A DNA stretch of 64,000 nucleotides from JAKPQE01 sp041397845. Lineage in GTDB: Bacteria > Pseudomonadota > Alphaproteobacteria > Rhizobiales > JAKPQE01. The stretch covers positions 1-64,000 of the forward strand of contig JAWKVW010000018.1 of assembly GCA_041397845.1 (NCBI GenBank), in the 5' to 3' direction. Position 1 is the first letter of the stretch; each line of letters opens with the position of its first letter. A program made the position numbers and the translations under genes. A model generated the notes under the pieces. That model was not told the origin of the DNA and searched no databases. It was given only the letters and a program-made list of their open reading frames with translations. Positions 26,564 through 35,638 of the stretch are shown here, one piece after another.

Positions 26564-26935
26564 ATGATCGCAAGGACACTCGTCGCATCGCTCGCCGCCG
26601 GGGTCGTCATGTCGGCGTCGCTCGCGGCAATCGCCGCCCCGCTCGCCGTCGAGGCAGACGGCATCAAGGCACCCGCCGCCGAAGGCGCCATCGTCGTCGC
26701 GGCCAGCGAGCAGAAGTATTTCGTCATCCTCGGCTCGTTCAAGAAGAAGGCCGACGCCCAGAAGCGCTGCGGCCGCTTCGCCGAGGCCGAAGTGGTAGAT
26801 ACCGACGACTATTCGAACTTCCGTGGCGGCTATTATTCCTGCGTCATCGGCCCGTACAGCAAGGCGCTGGCAAACGAGGTTCTCGCCGACTATCGCCACG
26901 AGGTCTCGGACGCCTACGTCAAGGCCGGCTGGTAG
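26564..26935 (+). CDS. Small secreted protein with SPOR-like domain
   Basis: A 123-aa protein with an N-terminal signal peptide (basic MIAR, then a hydrophobic stretch ending near AIAAPLA). A C-terminal segment resembles a SPOR repeat: KYFVILGSFKKKADAQKRC and YYSCVIGPYSKALANEVL. SPOR domains bind denuded glycan strands of peptidoglycan. Two Cys residues could form a disulfide. The ATG at 26564 has a strong GAGGAGGAG site. SPOR assignment is from pattern only. Confidence 0.65.
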   Translation: MIARTLVASLAAGVVMSASLAAIAAPLAVEADGIKAPAAEGAIVVAASEQKYFVILGSFKKKADAQKRCGRFAEAEVVDTDDYSNFRGGYYSCVIGPYSKALANEVLADYRHEVSDAYVKAGW

Positions 26936-27084
26936 TCGCCAGCCGGTATCGGCTCCGCGGCAAGCGCATGACAGGACGCGGAAAACCGGCTTTTCCGCGT
27001 CGCGCAAATCATTTAGAAGTCGGCCATTCGACAACCGACCCGCTTACCTGCGCTCGTATGCAGTGAGTGAGCAAGGAGGACAGA

Positions 27085-29046
27085 ATGGTCAATCTGACAT
27101 TCCCTGATGGTTCCGCCCGCGCCTTCGATGATGGCGCGACCGGCGCCGACGTCGCCGCCGCGATTTCGAAGTCGCTCGCCAAGAAGGCCGTGGCGATGAA
27201 GCTCGACGGCAAGCTCGTCGACCTCGCCGACCCGATTTCCCGTGATTCCCGCATCGAGATCGTCACCCGCGATACGCCCGAGGGCCTTGAGCTCATTCGG
27301 CACGATTGCTCGCACATCATGGCCGAGGCCGTGCAGGAGCTCTTCCCGGGCACCCAGGTCACCATCGGCCCGATCATCGAGAACGGCTTCTATTACGATT
27401 TCGCCCGGCCCGAGCCCTTCACCACGGAAGACCTGCCGAAGATCGAGGAGAAGATGCGGGAGATCGTCGCCCGCAACGCCCGCTTCGAGAAGGAAGTCTG
27501 GGACCGCGAGGAGGCCAAGAAGTACTTCCGCTCCATCGGCGAGGAGTACAAGGCCGAAATCATCGACGGCATCCCCGGCACCGAGCCGATCACCGTCTAT
27601 CGCCAGGGCGAGTGGCTCGATCTCTGTCGTGGCCCGCACATGGTCTCGACCGGCCAGATCGGCACCGCCTTCAAGCTGATGAAGGTGGCTGGCGCCTACT
27701 GGCGCGGCGACGCCCGCAACGAAATGCTGACCCGCATCTACGGCACCGCCTGGACGTCGAAGGAAGACCTCGACCTCTACCTGCACCGCCTCGAGGAAGC
27801 CGAGCGCCGCGACCATCGCCGCCTCGGCCGCGAGATGGACCTCTTCCATTTCCAGGAGGAGGGGCCGGGCACCGTCTTCTGGCACCCGAAGGGCTGGACG
27901 CTGTTCCAGAGCCTCATTGCCTACATGCGCCGGCGCCAGAACGAAGCCGGCTACATGGAAGTCAACGCGCCGCAGATGCTCGACAAGGTCCTCTGGGAGA
28001 CCTCCGGGCACTGGGAATGGTATCGCGAGAACATGTTCGCGGCCCAGTCGGCCGGCGACGAGGCGGAAGACAAGCGCTGGTTCGCCATCAAGCCGATGAA
28101 CTGCCCCGGTCATGTGCAAATCTTCAAGCATGGCTTGAAGTCTTACCGCGATCTTCCTTATCGGGTTGCGGAATTCGGTGCAGTTCATCGTTATGAACCG
28201 TCCGGCGCCCTGCATGGTCTTCTGCGCGTCCGCGCCTTTACGCAGGACGATGCCCACATCTTCTGCACCGAGGCGCAGATCGCCGAGGAATGCCTCGCGA
28301 TCAATGATCTCATCCTCTCGATCTACGAGGATTTCGGCTTCACCGATATCGTCGTCAAGCTCTCGACCCGGCCGGAAAAGCGCGTCGGCTCGGACGAGCT
28401 CTGGGATCACGCCGAAGAGGCCATGAGCCAGGTGCTCGAGACCATCGCCGCCCAGTCCGGCGGCCGCATCAAGACCTCGATCAATCCGGGCGAGGGCGCG
28501 TTCTACGGGCCGAAGTTCGAATATGTCCTGCGTGATGCGATCGGTCGCGACTGGCAGTGCGGCACCACCCAGGTCGACTTCAACCTGCCGGGCCGCTTCG
28601 GCGCCTTCTATGTCGACGCCGACGGCGAGAAGAAGACGCCGGTGATGATCCACCGCGCCATCTTCGGTTCGCTGGAGCGCTTCCTCGGCATTCTCATCGA
28701 GAACTTCGCCGGCCACCTGCCGCTCTGGCTCGCGCCGCTGCAGGTCGTGGTGACCACCATCACCTCCGACGCCGACGACTATGCGATGGATGTCGCCGCC
28801 GCCTGCCGCAAGGCCGGCCTGCGCGTCGAGGTCGACCTGCGCAACGAGAAGATCAACTACAAGGTCCGCGAGCACAGCCTGAACAAGGTTCCGGTCATGC
28901 TCGTCTGTGGCAAGCGCGAGGCCGAGGAACGCACTGTCTCGATCCGCCGCCTCGGCTCGCGCGACCAGAGCGCCTCGACGCTCGTCGACGCGGTCGCGGC
29001 GCTCGCTGCCGAGGCCGTGCCGCCGGATGTCCGGCGCGCCGACTGA
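27085..29046 (+). CDS. thrS: Threonyl-tRNA synthetase
   Basis: A 653-aa class II synthetase. It has an N-terminal TGS domain (MVNLTFPDGSARAF), an editing domain with HDCSHIMAEAVQELFP, motif 2 (HRYEPSGALHGLLRVRAF), and the zinc-binding Cys/His in PMNCPGHVQIF. The anticodon-binding domain is at the C-terminus. The ATG at 27085 follows AAGGAGGA; an in-frame start at 27067 lacks such a site. No T-box or other leader structure is apparent. An intrinsic terminator follows. Confidence 0.97.
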   Translation: MVNLTFPDGSARAFDDGATGADVAAAISKSLAKKAVAMKLDGKLVDLADPISRDSRIEIVTRDTPEGLELIRHDCSHIMAEAVQELFPGTQVTIGPIIENGFYYDFARPEPFTTEDLPKIEEKMREIVARNARFEKEVWDREEAKKYFRSIGEEYKAEIIDGIPGTEPITVYRQGEWLDLCRGPHMVSTGQIGTAFKLMKVAGAYWRGDARNEMLTRIYGTAWTSKEDLDLYLHRLEEAERRDHRRLGREMDLFHFQEEGPGTVFWHPKGWTLFQSLIAYMRRRQNEAGYMEVNAPQMLDKVLWETSGHWEWYRENMFAAQSAGDEAEDKRWFAIKPMNCPGHVQIFKHGLKSYRDLPYRVAEFGAVHRYEPSGALHGLLRVRAFTQDDAHIFCTEAQIAEECLAINDLILSIYEDFGFTDIVVKLSTRPEKRVGSDELWDHAEEAMSQVLETIAAQSGGRIKTSINPGEGAFYGPKFEYVLRDAIGRDWQCGTTQVDFNLPGRFGAFYVDADGEKKTPVMIHRAIFGSLERFLGILIENFAGHLPLWLAPLQVVVTTITSDADDYAMDVAAACRKAGLRVEVDLRNEKINYKVREHSLNKVPVMLVCGKREAEERTVSIRRLGSRDQSASTLVDAVAALAAEAVPPDVRRAD

Positions 29047-29078
29047 CCGCGAAAGCATTTCCAGGAAAAGAGCCGAAT

Positions 29079-29113
29079 GGCCGGCGACGGGAATATCCCG
29101 CCGCCGGCCTTTT
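29079..29113 (+). terminator. Intrinsic terminator of thrS
   Basis: GGCCGGCGACGGG pairs with CCCGCCGCCGGCC (one mismatch) around an AATAT loop and is followed by TTTT. It starts 32 bases after the thrS stop. Confidence 0.85.
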
Positions 29114-29129
29114 CGTTTGAAAGCGGACT

Positions 29130-29858
29130 TCAGCCTTCGAGGCGCGCCTTCTTGCGGCGCGACCGGGCGATGACATTGATCACCTCGACGCCGGCCGAAA
29201 ATGCCATCGCGAAGTAGATGTAGCCGCGCGGGATGTGGAAGCCGATGCCGTCCGCCATCAGCGCGACGCCGATGAGCAAGAGGAAGGCGAGCGCCAGCAT
29301 CTTCGTCGTCGGATGCTCCTTGATGAACAACGCGATCGGCCCCGAGGCGGCGTACATGACCGCGACGGCGATGATGACCGCGGCGATCATCACCTCGATA
29401 TGCTCGGCCATGCCGATGGCGGTGATGATCGAGTCGACCGAGAAGATGATGTCGATGACGATGATCTGCGCGACGATGGCGGCAAAGCTCGCCGTCTTCT
29501 TCTCCGGCCCGTGCTCGTCCTCGCCCTCGATGCCGTTATGGATCTCGGTCGTTGCCTTGTAGAAGAGGAAGAGCCCGCCGAGGATCAGGATGAGGTCGCG
29601 CCAGGAAATCGCCTTGCCCATAACCTCGAACAGCGGCTGCGTCAGGCCGATGAGCCAGGTCAGCACCGAGAGCAGCGCGATCCGGAAGCCGAGCGCCAGG
29701 AGAAGGCCGATCTGGCGGGCGCGCTTTGCCTGCAGCGACGGCAGGCGGGCAACGACGATTGAGATGAAGACGATATTGTCGATGCCGAGCACGATCTCCA
29801 TCACCGTCAGGGTGACGAGCGCGGCCCAGACCTGCGGGTCTGTCAGCAGTTCCAGCAT
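29130..29858 (-). CDS. TerC-family integral membrane protein
   Basis: A 242-aa protein with about seven membrane helices. It has the paired acidic motifs of TerC-type transporters, EIVLGIDNIVFI near the N-terminus and DIIFSVDSIITAIGM in the middle. Family members are implicated in metal (manganese or calcium) export and tellurium resistance. It is convergent with thrS, sharing the terminator region, and lies just downstream of pcs on the same strand. Confidence 0.88.
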   Translation of the reverse strand: MLELLTDPQVWAALVTLTVMEIVLGIDNIVFISIVVARLPSLQAKRARQIGLLLALGFRIALLSVLTWLIGLTQPLFEVMGKAISWRDLILILGGLFLFYKATTEIHNGIEGEDEHGPEKKTASFAAIVAQIIVIDIIFSVDSIITAIGMAEHIEVMIAAVIIAVAVMYAASGPIALFIKEHPTTKMLALAFLLLIGVALMADGIGFHIPRGYIYFAMAFSAGVEVINVIARSRRKKARLEG

Positions 29859-29870
29859 GGGAGGATGCCC

Positions 29871-30575
29871 TTAGGCGGTTGGCTTGCGCTGCGGCCCGCC
29901 CGTGAGCTGCAGGGCGACGCCGACGAACGACAGATAGGCAATCGTCAGCGCCAGCACAATGGTCACCGGCAGCGGCGGTTCCATCCGCCAGTAGACCGCC
30001 GCAATCGTCGCAAGGGCCCAGATCGCGGTGACGGCCAGCGTCAGCGGCCGCCAGCGCTCGACGCGCACCGGATGCACGAACTTCACCGGCAGGAAGGTGA
30101 CGATCGCCAGCACCATGACAACGGCGAAAGAGAACCAGGCCGGCGGCGAAAACACCGCAAGATGGAAGACGACGACGTTCCAGACGACCGGGAAGCCGTT
30201 GAAGCAGTTGTCCGGCGCCTTCATGCGGGTATCGCCGAAATAGATTGCCCCGGTCAGCACCACGACTGCGCCGGCGATGAGGCCGAGCGGCGAGGGCAGG
30301 AGGTCCATCTGCACCAGCGCGAAACCCGGCAGGAAGACGTAGGTCGTGTAGTCGATGACAAAGTCGAGCACGCCGCCATCCCAGCGCGGCAGCACCGTCG
30401 CGACCTCGAACCGGCGCGCCAGAGGCCCGTCGATGGCGTCGACGAACAGCGCCACGCCGAGCCAGAGAAACATCGCGGTCCAGTCGTAATGCGCCGCAGC
30501 GATGGCTGCGAGCAGCGCCCAGACCGCGCCGGAGCCGGTCAGCACATGGATGGCGAAGGCGACGAGCTTGTCCAA
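29871..30575 (-). CDS. pcs: Phosphatidylcholine synthase
   Basis: An inner-membrane CDP-alcohol phosphotransferase that condenses CDP-diacylglycerol with choline, a route typical of rhizobia and relatives. The active-site motif is DGPLARR, then a Gly and two Asp (GGVLDFVID), with spacing as in rhizobial Pcs. Several membrane helices follow. The start is uncertain. The ATG frame runs to 30656 and would overlap the upstream gene by 68 bases, so I use the TTG at 30575, which begins LDKLVAFAIHVLTG and leaves a short gap. This gives 234 aa. Confidence 0.87.
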   Translation of the reverse strand: MDKLVAFAIHVLTGSGAVWALLAAIAAAHYDWTAMFLWLGVALFVDAIDGPLARRFEVATVLPRWDGGVLDFVIDYTTYVFLPGFALVQMDLLPSPLGLIAGAVVVLTGAIYFGDTRMKAPDNCFNGFPVVWNVVVFHLAVFSPPAWFSFAVVMVLAIVTFLPVKFVHPVRVERWRPLTLAVTAIWALATIAAVYWRMEPPLPVTIVLALTIAYLSFVGVALQLTGGPQRKPTA

Positions 30576-30588
30576 AATGGCGATCCGC

Positions 30589-31542
30589 TCAGAACAGGCG
30601 GCCGAGCAGCGCCTGACCGCCGTCGGAAGCAAGGAAGAGAAGCAGGCCCCAGGCAATGAGGCCGATACCGATGGCGCGCGTCAGGGCAAAGCTCGGAAAC
30701 AGCTTCTCGATCCCCATGATCATGGCGAGCACCGCGATCCACAGCACGTTCATGACGCCGACCGCGAACATGACGCCCATCAGCGCCGCGCAGCAGCCGA
30801 CGCAGAACGTGCCCTGCTCGATGCCGAGCTTGAAGACGCCGACGAAGGTGTCGGCCCAGCGCGCCTTGAAATAGGGAAGCGGCGCCTGGCAATGGGCAAG
30901 GCAGGCATATTTCGCCGGCGTGAACTGGTAGATGCCGGCGGCGATCAGCGTTGTCGAGGCAAAGACGAGATTGGCCGGTGTCATGACGACCGGCGACATC
31001 GCCTTCAGCGTGACAAGGCCCCACTGCGCCAGCGTCGCGATGAAGCCGAAGGCGATCCAGACCGAGAGATAGCCGGCGGCCACCCAGAACGGCGAGGCGA
31101 CCTTTTCCCCGCGCGCCTTGTGCTCGGCCGCGACGTCGGCATAGGTCGCGACCATCGGCGCTGCCGTCGGCAGCATCATCGCGAGCGCCATCATCACCCA
31201 CATGATGAAGACCAGCGACAGGTCGACGAGACCCCACGGACCCGAGCCGGGCATGCCGAAATGGCCGTCCATCGTCTCCGGCCGGCAGATCGCCGAAAGC
31301 AGCGTCCGGCCAACCGCGTCGAGCTGGCCGAAATCATTGAAGATATTGAAGACGCCCATGCCCGGACCGAGCTGGCCCATGTCCATCTCCGGCAGCATGC
31401 CGTAGAGCATCGCGCCCATGTAGATCCAGCCGATGCCGGCGATCACGACGATCGCCGCCAGCACGCCGCGCTGCGGCCGGCGGGAAAAGTCCGCCAGCCG
31501 TTGCTCGGCCCCCGAGAGGCCGGATTGGGTACCGATGCTCAT
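30589..31542 (-). CDS. DUF2182 predicted metal-binding membrane protein
   Basis: A 317-aa protein with about six membrane helices. The family signature MMALAMMLPTAAPMV is followed by cysteine-rich loops CLAHCQAP and GTFCVGCCAALMGVMF, which suggest metal binding. Function is not established. It is divergent from the FAD hydroxylase gene and probably cotranscribed with pcs and terC. Confidence 0.85.
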   Translation of the reverse strand: MSIGTQSGLSGAEQRLADFSRRPQRGVLAAIVVIAGIGWIYMGAMLYGMLPEMDMGQLGPGMGVFNIFNDFGQLDAVGRTLLSAICRPETMDGHFGMPGSGPWGLVDLSLVFIMWVMMALAMMLPTAAPMVATYADVAAEHKARGEKVASPFWVAAGYLSVWIAFGFIATLAQWGLVTLKAMSPVVMTPANLVFASTTLIAAGIYQFTPAKYACLAHCQAPLPYFKARWADTFVGVFKLGIEQGTFCVGCCAALMGVMFAVGVMNVLWIAVLAMIMGIEKLFPSFALTRAIGIGLIAWGLLLFLASDGGQALLGRLF

Positions 31543-31707
31543 AGATGTCCCTGCCTGCCGTCGACTTGCAGCTCCCGCCCTTCATAGAGCAATTTGCCGG
31601 AAGCGCGAAAGCGTGCGTTGATCTGTCTCATCGCATCGCCGGCGCCGGCGGACAAGTTTTGCCCGGCGCCACGCATGAGGAAACGACACTTCGGGAGCAT
31701 TCGAAGG

Positions 31708-32940
31708 ATGAGCGATTCGAACATTGCGGCCGCCGCGCCGACCAAGGTGGACGTCGCGGTCGTCGGCGCCGGTCCGGCCGGCATGACGGCGGCGATCGTT
31801 TTCGCCCGCCTCGGCCTGTCGACGATCCTCGTCGCGCCCGAGCCATCCGGCCGCGATGCCCGCACGACGGCGCTGCTTGCCGGCTCGGTCGAGATGCTGA
31901 AGACTCTCGATCTCTGGGACGAGGTCTCGGCCGCCGGCGCGCCCCTGAAGGTCATGCGCATCATGGACGGCACCCGCCGTCTGCTGCGCGCGCCGCTCGT
32001 CGAATTTTCCTCGACCGAGATCGGCCTTGAAGCGTTTGGCGCCAACATCCCGAACGAGGCGCTGAACGCGGCCCTGCGCGCGGCCGCCGACCGCGAGGAA
32101 ACCCTCCGCATCGTCCCGGTGCTGCTCGAAACGCTGCAGCCGGGCGAGACCCGCGCGACGCTTGCCCTGACGAATGGCGGGAGCTTTGCCGCCCGCCTCG
32201 TGGTCGCCGCCGATGGCCGCAACTCGCCCTGCCGGGCCGAAGCGGGCATCGAGGTGTCCAGTTGGAGCTATCCGCAGTCGGCGCTCGTTCTGAACTTTGC
32301 CCACACCGAGCCGCACCGGTTCGTCTCCTCGGAGTTTCACACCGAGACCGGTCCGTTCACGATGGTGCCGCTGCCGGGCCTGCGCTCGAGCCTTGTCTGC
32401 ATCGTCCGGCCGGAGGAGGCCGAACGCCTCGGCGCACTTTCCGACGAGGAGTTGTCGCGCGAGGTCGAGCGGCGCGGCCACTCGATTCTCGGCAAGGTGA
32501 CGGTCGAGCCCGACCGGCAGATCTACCCGATGTCCGGCATGATCCCGAAAAGCTTCGGCAAGGCGCGGGTCGCGCTCGTCGGCGAGGCGGCGCACGTCTT
32601 CCCGCCGATCGGCGCGCAAGGCCTCAATCTCGGTCTTCGCGATGTTGCCGCCCTTGCCGATGCCGTCGCCGATGTCGCGGCGCGCGGCGGCGATATCGGC
32701 GGCTCGGAAGTGCTTGGCGCCTATGATCGCAACCGGCAGGTCGACGTCCGGTCGCGCACGACGGCGGTCGACCTGCTCAATCGCACTCTCTTGTCCGATT
32801 TCCTGCCCGTTCAGGGGCTGCACGGCTTCGGCCTTTATCTCGCCAGCCGGCTCGGCGGCCTGCGCCGCTTCATGATGCGCGAGGGCATCGCCCCGACCAT
32901 GCGACTGCCGAAGCTGATGCGCGGCATCAAGCTCGGGTGA
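31708..32940 (+). CDS. UbiH/UbiF/Coq6-family FAD-dependent hydroxylase
   Basis: A 410-aa flavin monooxygenase. It has the N-terminal FAD motif VVGAGPAGMTAAI and the second FAD motif ARVALVGEAAHVFPPIGAQGL, typical of ubiquinone-biosynthesis hydroxylases that hydroxylate the ring. GAAG precedes the ATG at 31708. The ring position (C5, C6 or C1) cannot be assigned from sequence. It is divergent from DUF2182. Confidence 0.87.
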   Translation: MSDSNIAAAAPTKVDVAVVGAGPAGMTAAIVFARLGLSTILVAPEPSGRDARTTALLAGSVEMLKTLDLWDEVSAAGAPLKVMRIMDGTRRLLRAPLVEFSSTEIGLEAFGANIPNEALNAALRAAADREETLRIVPVLLETLQPGETRATLALTNGGSFAARLVVAADGRNSPCRAEAGIEVSSWSYPQSALVLNFAHTEPHRFVSSEFHTETGPFTMVPLPGLRSSLVCIVRPEEAERLGALSDEELSREVERRGHSILGKVTVEPDRQIYPMSGMIPKSFGKARVALVGEAAHVFPPIGAQGLNLGLRDVAALADAVADVAARGGDIGGSEVLGAYDRNRQVDVRSRTTAVDLLNRTLLSDFLPVQGLHGFGLYLASRLGGLRRFMMREGIAPTMRLPKLMRGIKLG

Positions 32941-32948
32941 GCGCATCG

Positions 32949-32965
32949 GTATGAAAGTTTCATAC
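32949..32965. promoter_or_regulatory. Distal palindromic operator upstream of parD
   Basis: GTATGAAAGTTTCATAC is a perfect 17-bp palindrome with a central G, centred at 32957. It differs from the proximal site only at its central base. Confidence 0.75.
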
Positions 32966-33001
32966 TGATTCCACTCTCATTGGTGTTGGCGGAGGTGCAA
33001 G

Positions 33002-33022
33002 CAGTATGAAACTTTCATACTG
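33002..33022. promoter_or_regulatory. Proximal palindromic operator upstream of parD
   Basis: AGTATGAAACTTTCATACT is a perfect palindrome that extends by one more matching base on each side. It is centred at 33012, 55 bp from the distal site (about five helical turns). Its downstream edge is 31 bases from the parD ATG and probably overlaps the promoter. Confidence 0.78.
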
Positions 33023-33053
33023 GTGGGTTTCTGGCGAGTGCTAGACTTGGCCC

Positions 33054-33257
33054 ATGTCGCGAATCGAACGCCGCACCATCAGCCTGCCGCCGGAATCGGC
33101 CGCCTATATCGACGAGCTCGTCGCCGCCGGACGGTTCGCGTCGGTGAGTGAGGTTGTGCGAGCCGGGCTCGCGGCGCTGCGCGAGCGCGAGGCAGCGGTC
33201 GAGCGCTGGCTCGCCGCTGAGGTCGCGGCCGGCCGGCTGACCGCGGACCCGGAATAG
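33054..33257 (+). CDS. parD: Orphan ParD-family ribbon-helix-helix antitoxin
   Basis: A 67-aa protein with an N-terminal ribbon-helix-helix (RRTISLPPESAAYIDELVAA) and the ParD-type SVSEVVRAGLAALRERE segment. Usual family members are about 80-90 aa, so the toxin-neutralising tail is short. No parE-like gene follows on either strand. There is no Shine-Dalgarno sequence. A TAGACT at 33042-33047 could be a -10 for a near-leaderless transcript. Two strong palindromes upstream suggest autoregulation. Confidence 0.78.
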   Translation: MSRIERRTISLPPESAAYIDELVAAGRFASVSEVVRAGLAALREREAAVERWLAAEVAAGRLTADPE

Positions 33258-33403
33258 CGTTGGCGATACCGGCTGGACCCGCCGCCTTGCCAGCGGCGGC
33301 GCCCGATCCCGAAGTGCTGGGCGTTCCGATGCGCAAAACGTCCCAAGGCGCGGAACGCCCGGAATCGCCCAGGCGCTGCCGGAGCGCGCGACGGGGGCCA
33401 GCC

Positions 33404-34498
33404 TCACGCCGGCAGGGCGGGGAACGGCTTTGCCGCGCCGGGCTCGTCTCGAAATTCCGCTGCAATCGGCACGGTTACCGCCGGCATCGTGTCGCCACTC
33501 GGCAGGAGCACCTTGTGCGCGAACAGGCCGCGCTCGATGAAGTGCGGGTCTGCCATCGCTTCCTCGAGCGTGCGCGCAACGCTGACGCAGCAATCCGCTT
33601 CCTCGAACAGCGGCGTCCATTCCTCGGCGGTCTTCTGCCGGAGCGCGGCTGAGATCGCGGCGCGCGTTGCCGGCGGGTCGGCAATGTCGTTGCGCAGCTC
33701 CGCCGGCAGGTTGATGAGCTCGCAGAAGCGCTGCCAGAATTTCGGCTCCATGGCGGCAACGGCAACGACCCGGCCATCCGCCGTCGGGTAGAGCCCGTAG
33801 CGGGGCAGGGCGCCGGTCAGGTAACCGGCGCCGTTCTTTGGATAAAGCCCGGTGACGACGCCCTCCGTCATCGGGAAAGGCACGAAGGTGAACATCCCGT
33901 CCGCCATGGCGATATCGAGCCGGGCGCCTTCGCCGGTCTTCTGGCGCCGTGCGAGGGCGAGCAGGATGTTGATGACTGTCGGCATGCTGCCGCCGCCGAT
34001 ATCGGCAACCAGCGCCGGCGGCATCACCGGCGCCTCGGTCGGCCCGTGCGAGAGCGCCAGGACGCCCGCCTCGGCCTGATAGTTGAGGTCGTGCCCGGCG
34101 CGGCTGGCCTTCGCTCCGGTCTGGCCGTAGCTGGTGATCGAGCAATAGACGATGCCGGGATTGATGGCCTTCACCGCCTCGTAGCCAAAGCCGAGCCGGT
34201 CCATGACGCCGGGCCGGAACTGCTCGACGAGCACGTCGGCGCGCGAGACGAGATCCATCAGCGCCGCTTTCGAGCCCTCGTCGGCAATGTCGAGGATGTA
34301 GCTTTCCTTGCCCCGGTTCAGTGCCGCGAAATGGGCCGACACGCCGCCGATCGCCGGTGGATAGGAGCGAAGGTCCTCGCCGCCCGGCTTTTCCACCTTG
34401 ATGACCTTCGCCCCGGCCTCGGCCAGCATCAGCGTTGCCAGCGGCCCGGGCAGGAGCGTGGTGAAATCAATGATCGTGGTGCCTTCAAGAGGCTGCAT
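33404..34498 (-). CDS. CaiB/BaiF-family CoA-transferase
   Basis: A 364-aa class III CoA-transferase. Family features include VIDFTTLLPGPLATLMLAE-type N-terminus (IIDFTTLLPGP here), KVIKVEKPGGEDLR, the catalytic Asp region around DLNYQAEAGVL, and GEGARLDIAMADGM. Members include alpha-methylacyl-CoA racemases, which the motif SRAGHDLNYQAEAG resembles. The start is the ATG at 34498. The frame stays open upstream into the AEC gene, but that is read-through rather than a fusion. Substrate unknown. Confidence 0.85.
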   Translation of the reverse strand: MQPLEGTTIIDFTTLLPGPLATLMLAEAGAKVIKVEKPGGEDLRSYPPAIGGVSAHFAALNRGKESYILDIADEGSKAALMDLVSRADVLVEQFRPGVMDRLGFGYEAVKAINPGIVYCSITSYGQTGAKASRAGHDLNYQAEAGVLALSHGPTEAPVMPPALVADIGGGSMPTVINILLALARRQKTGEGARLDIAMADGMFTFVPFPMTEGVVTGLYPKNGAGYLTGALPRYGLYPTADGRVVAVAAMEPKFWQRFCELINLPAELRNDIADPPATRAAISAALRQKTAEEWTPLFEEADCCVSVARTLEEAMADPHFIERGLFAHKVLLPSGDTMPAVTVPIAAEFRDEPGAAKPFPALPA

Positions 34499-34524
34499 GG
34501 GCCAATCTCCGTTGATTGACAGGG

Positions 34525-35490
34525 TCAGGCCGGGAACAGATCGGCCGGCAGGATGCCGTGGGCGATGAGGTACAAAAGCCCGGTGACCGTGAAGACGGAA
34601 ACGAGGGTTCCGACAAGGACGATGCTCGATGCCCGCTCGACATAGGTGCTGTACTGCCGGGCAATGACAAACACATTGAGCGCCGGCGGCAGCGACGCCA
34701 TGAGAATTGCGGTGTAGATCCAGACCGGCTGGAAATCGCCGACATAGGAAAGCAGCACCCAGACGATGACCGGATGGATGACGAGCTTGACGAGCAGGAC
34801 GGCGGGAAGCTCCAGCGGCACCTTTTTCAAGGGGCGCAGCGCCACCGTGACGCCGAGCGTGAACAGCGCGCAGGGCGCGGCGGCGGACTTGAGGTAGGTC
34901 AGCATCTTGGCGGCGGCGACCGGCGGCTGGAAATCGAGTGCCGCGGCGGCGACGCCGGCGATGGTCGCAAGGATGAACGGGTGCAGGATCACCCGCTTCG
35001 CCGCCAGGAACATGACCTGACCGATCGGCTTTTTCTCCGTGCCGCCGATTGCCATCATCAGCGGCGCGAGGGTGAAGAGCAGCGCGTTGTCGAAGCAGAA
35101 GATCAGCGTCGTCGGAACGGTCGCGTCCGGCCCGAGCGAGGCGAGCGTCAGGCCCGGCCCCATATAGCCGACATTCGAATAGGCGCCGGCAATGCCCATG
35201 ATCGTCGATTCGGGAATATTGCCGCGCGTTGCGAGCACGCCGATCGCAAAGGCGATCGCAAAGCCGCAATATGTCGAGAACGTCGTCGTCGCGACATAGG
35301 CCCAGTTCGCCAGTTGTTCGATCGGTGTCTCGGCGATGAGGAGAAAGAACAGCGACGGCAGGGCGATGTAGATGATGAAGAAATTCAGCCAGGCAAGGCC
35401 TTCTTCGGGAATGTGCACAAGCTTTCCCGACACGTAGCCAAGGAAGATGAGGCCGAAGAACGGCAAGGCGAGCGATAGAATGTCGTTCAC
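34525..35490 (-). CDS. AEC-family transporter (auxin efflux carrier type)
   Basis: A 321-aa membrane protein with about ten hydrophobic helices in two halves, as in AEC permeases that export or take up organic anions such as malonate. It has a GTG start at 35490 preceded by GGAGG. It lies 26 bases upstream of the CaiB gene on the same strand, suggesting an operon that moves and activates the same acid. That link is inference. Confidence 0.84.
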   Translation of the reverse strand: MNDILSLALPFFGLIFLGYVSGKLVHIPEEGLAWLNFFIIYIALPSLFFLLIAETPIEQLANWAYVATTTFSTYCGFAIAFAIGVLATRGNIPESTIMGIAGAYSNVGYMGPGLTLASLGPDATVPTTLIFCFDNALLFTLAPLMMAIGGTEKKPIGQVMFLAAKRVILHPFILATIAGVAAAALDFQPPVAAAKMLTYLKSAAAPCALFTLGVTVALRPLKKVPLELPAVLLVKLVIHPVIVWVLLSYVGDFQPVWIYTAILMASLPPALNVFVIARQYSTYVERASSIVLVGTLVSVFTVTGLLYLIAHGILPADLFPA

Positions 35491-35638
35491 GACCTGCCTC
35501 GACCTCCCTTGCCGCCCGGCGCCGCCCTGGCGGCCCCACCAAACCCCGCCGCGCCGCAGCCGGCGCAAACGGGCCTGGGCGCAAACGGGCTTGACGGTGG
35601 CCTAGACCCTTTGGCAACAGGGGTCAACGGCCGGCTTT

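Noticed and set aside
33258..33403. A ParE toxin gene just after parD
   Set aside because: All frames on both strands were read. None shows a RelE/ParE fold pattern, and correction by one base does not create one.
33404..35617. Possible fusion of the CaiB CoA-transferase with an upstream 370-residue segment
   Set aside because: The upstream part is the alternate frame of the intact AEC transporter gene. The natural ATG at 34498 gives a normal-length transferase.
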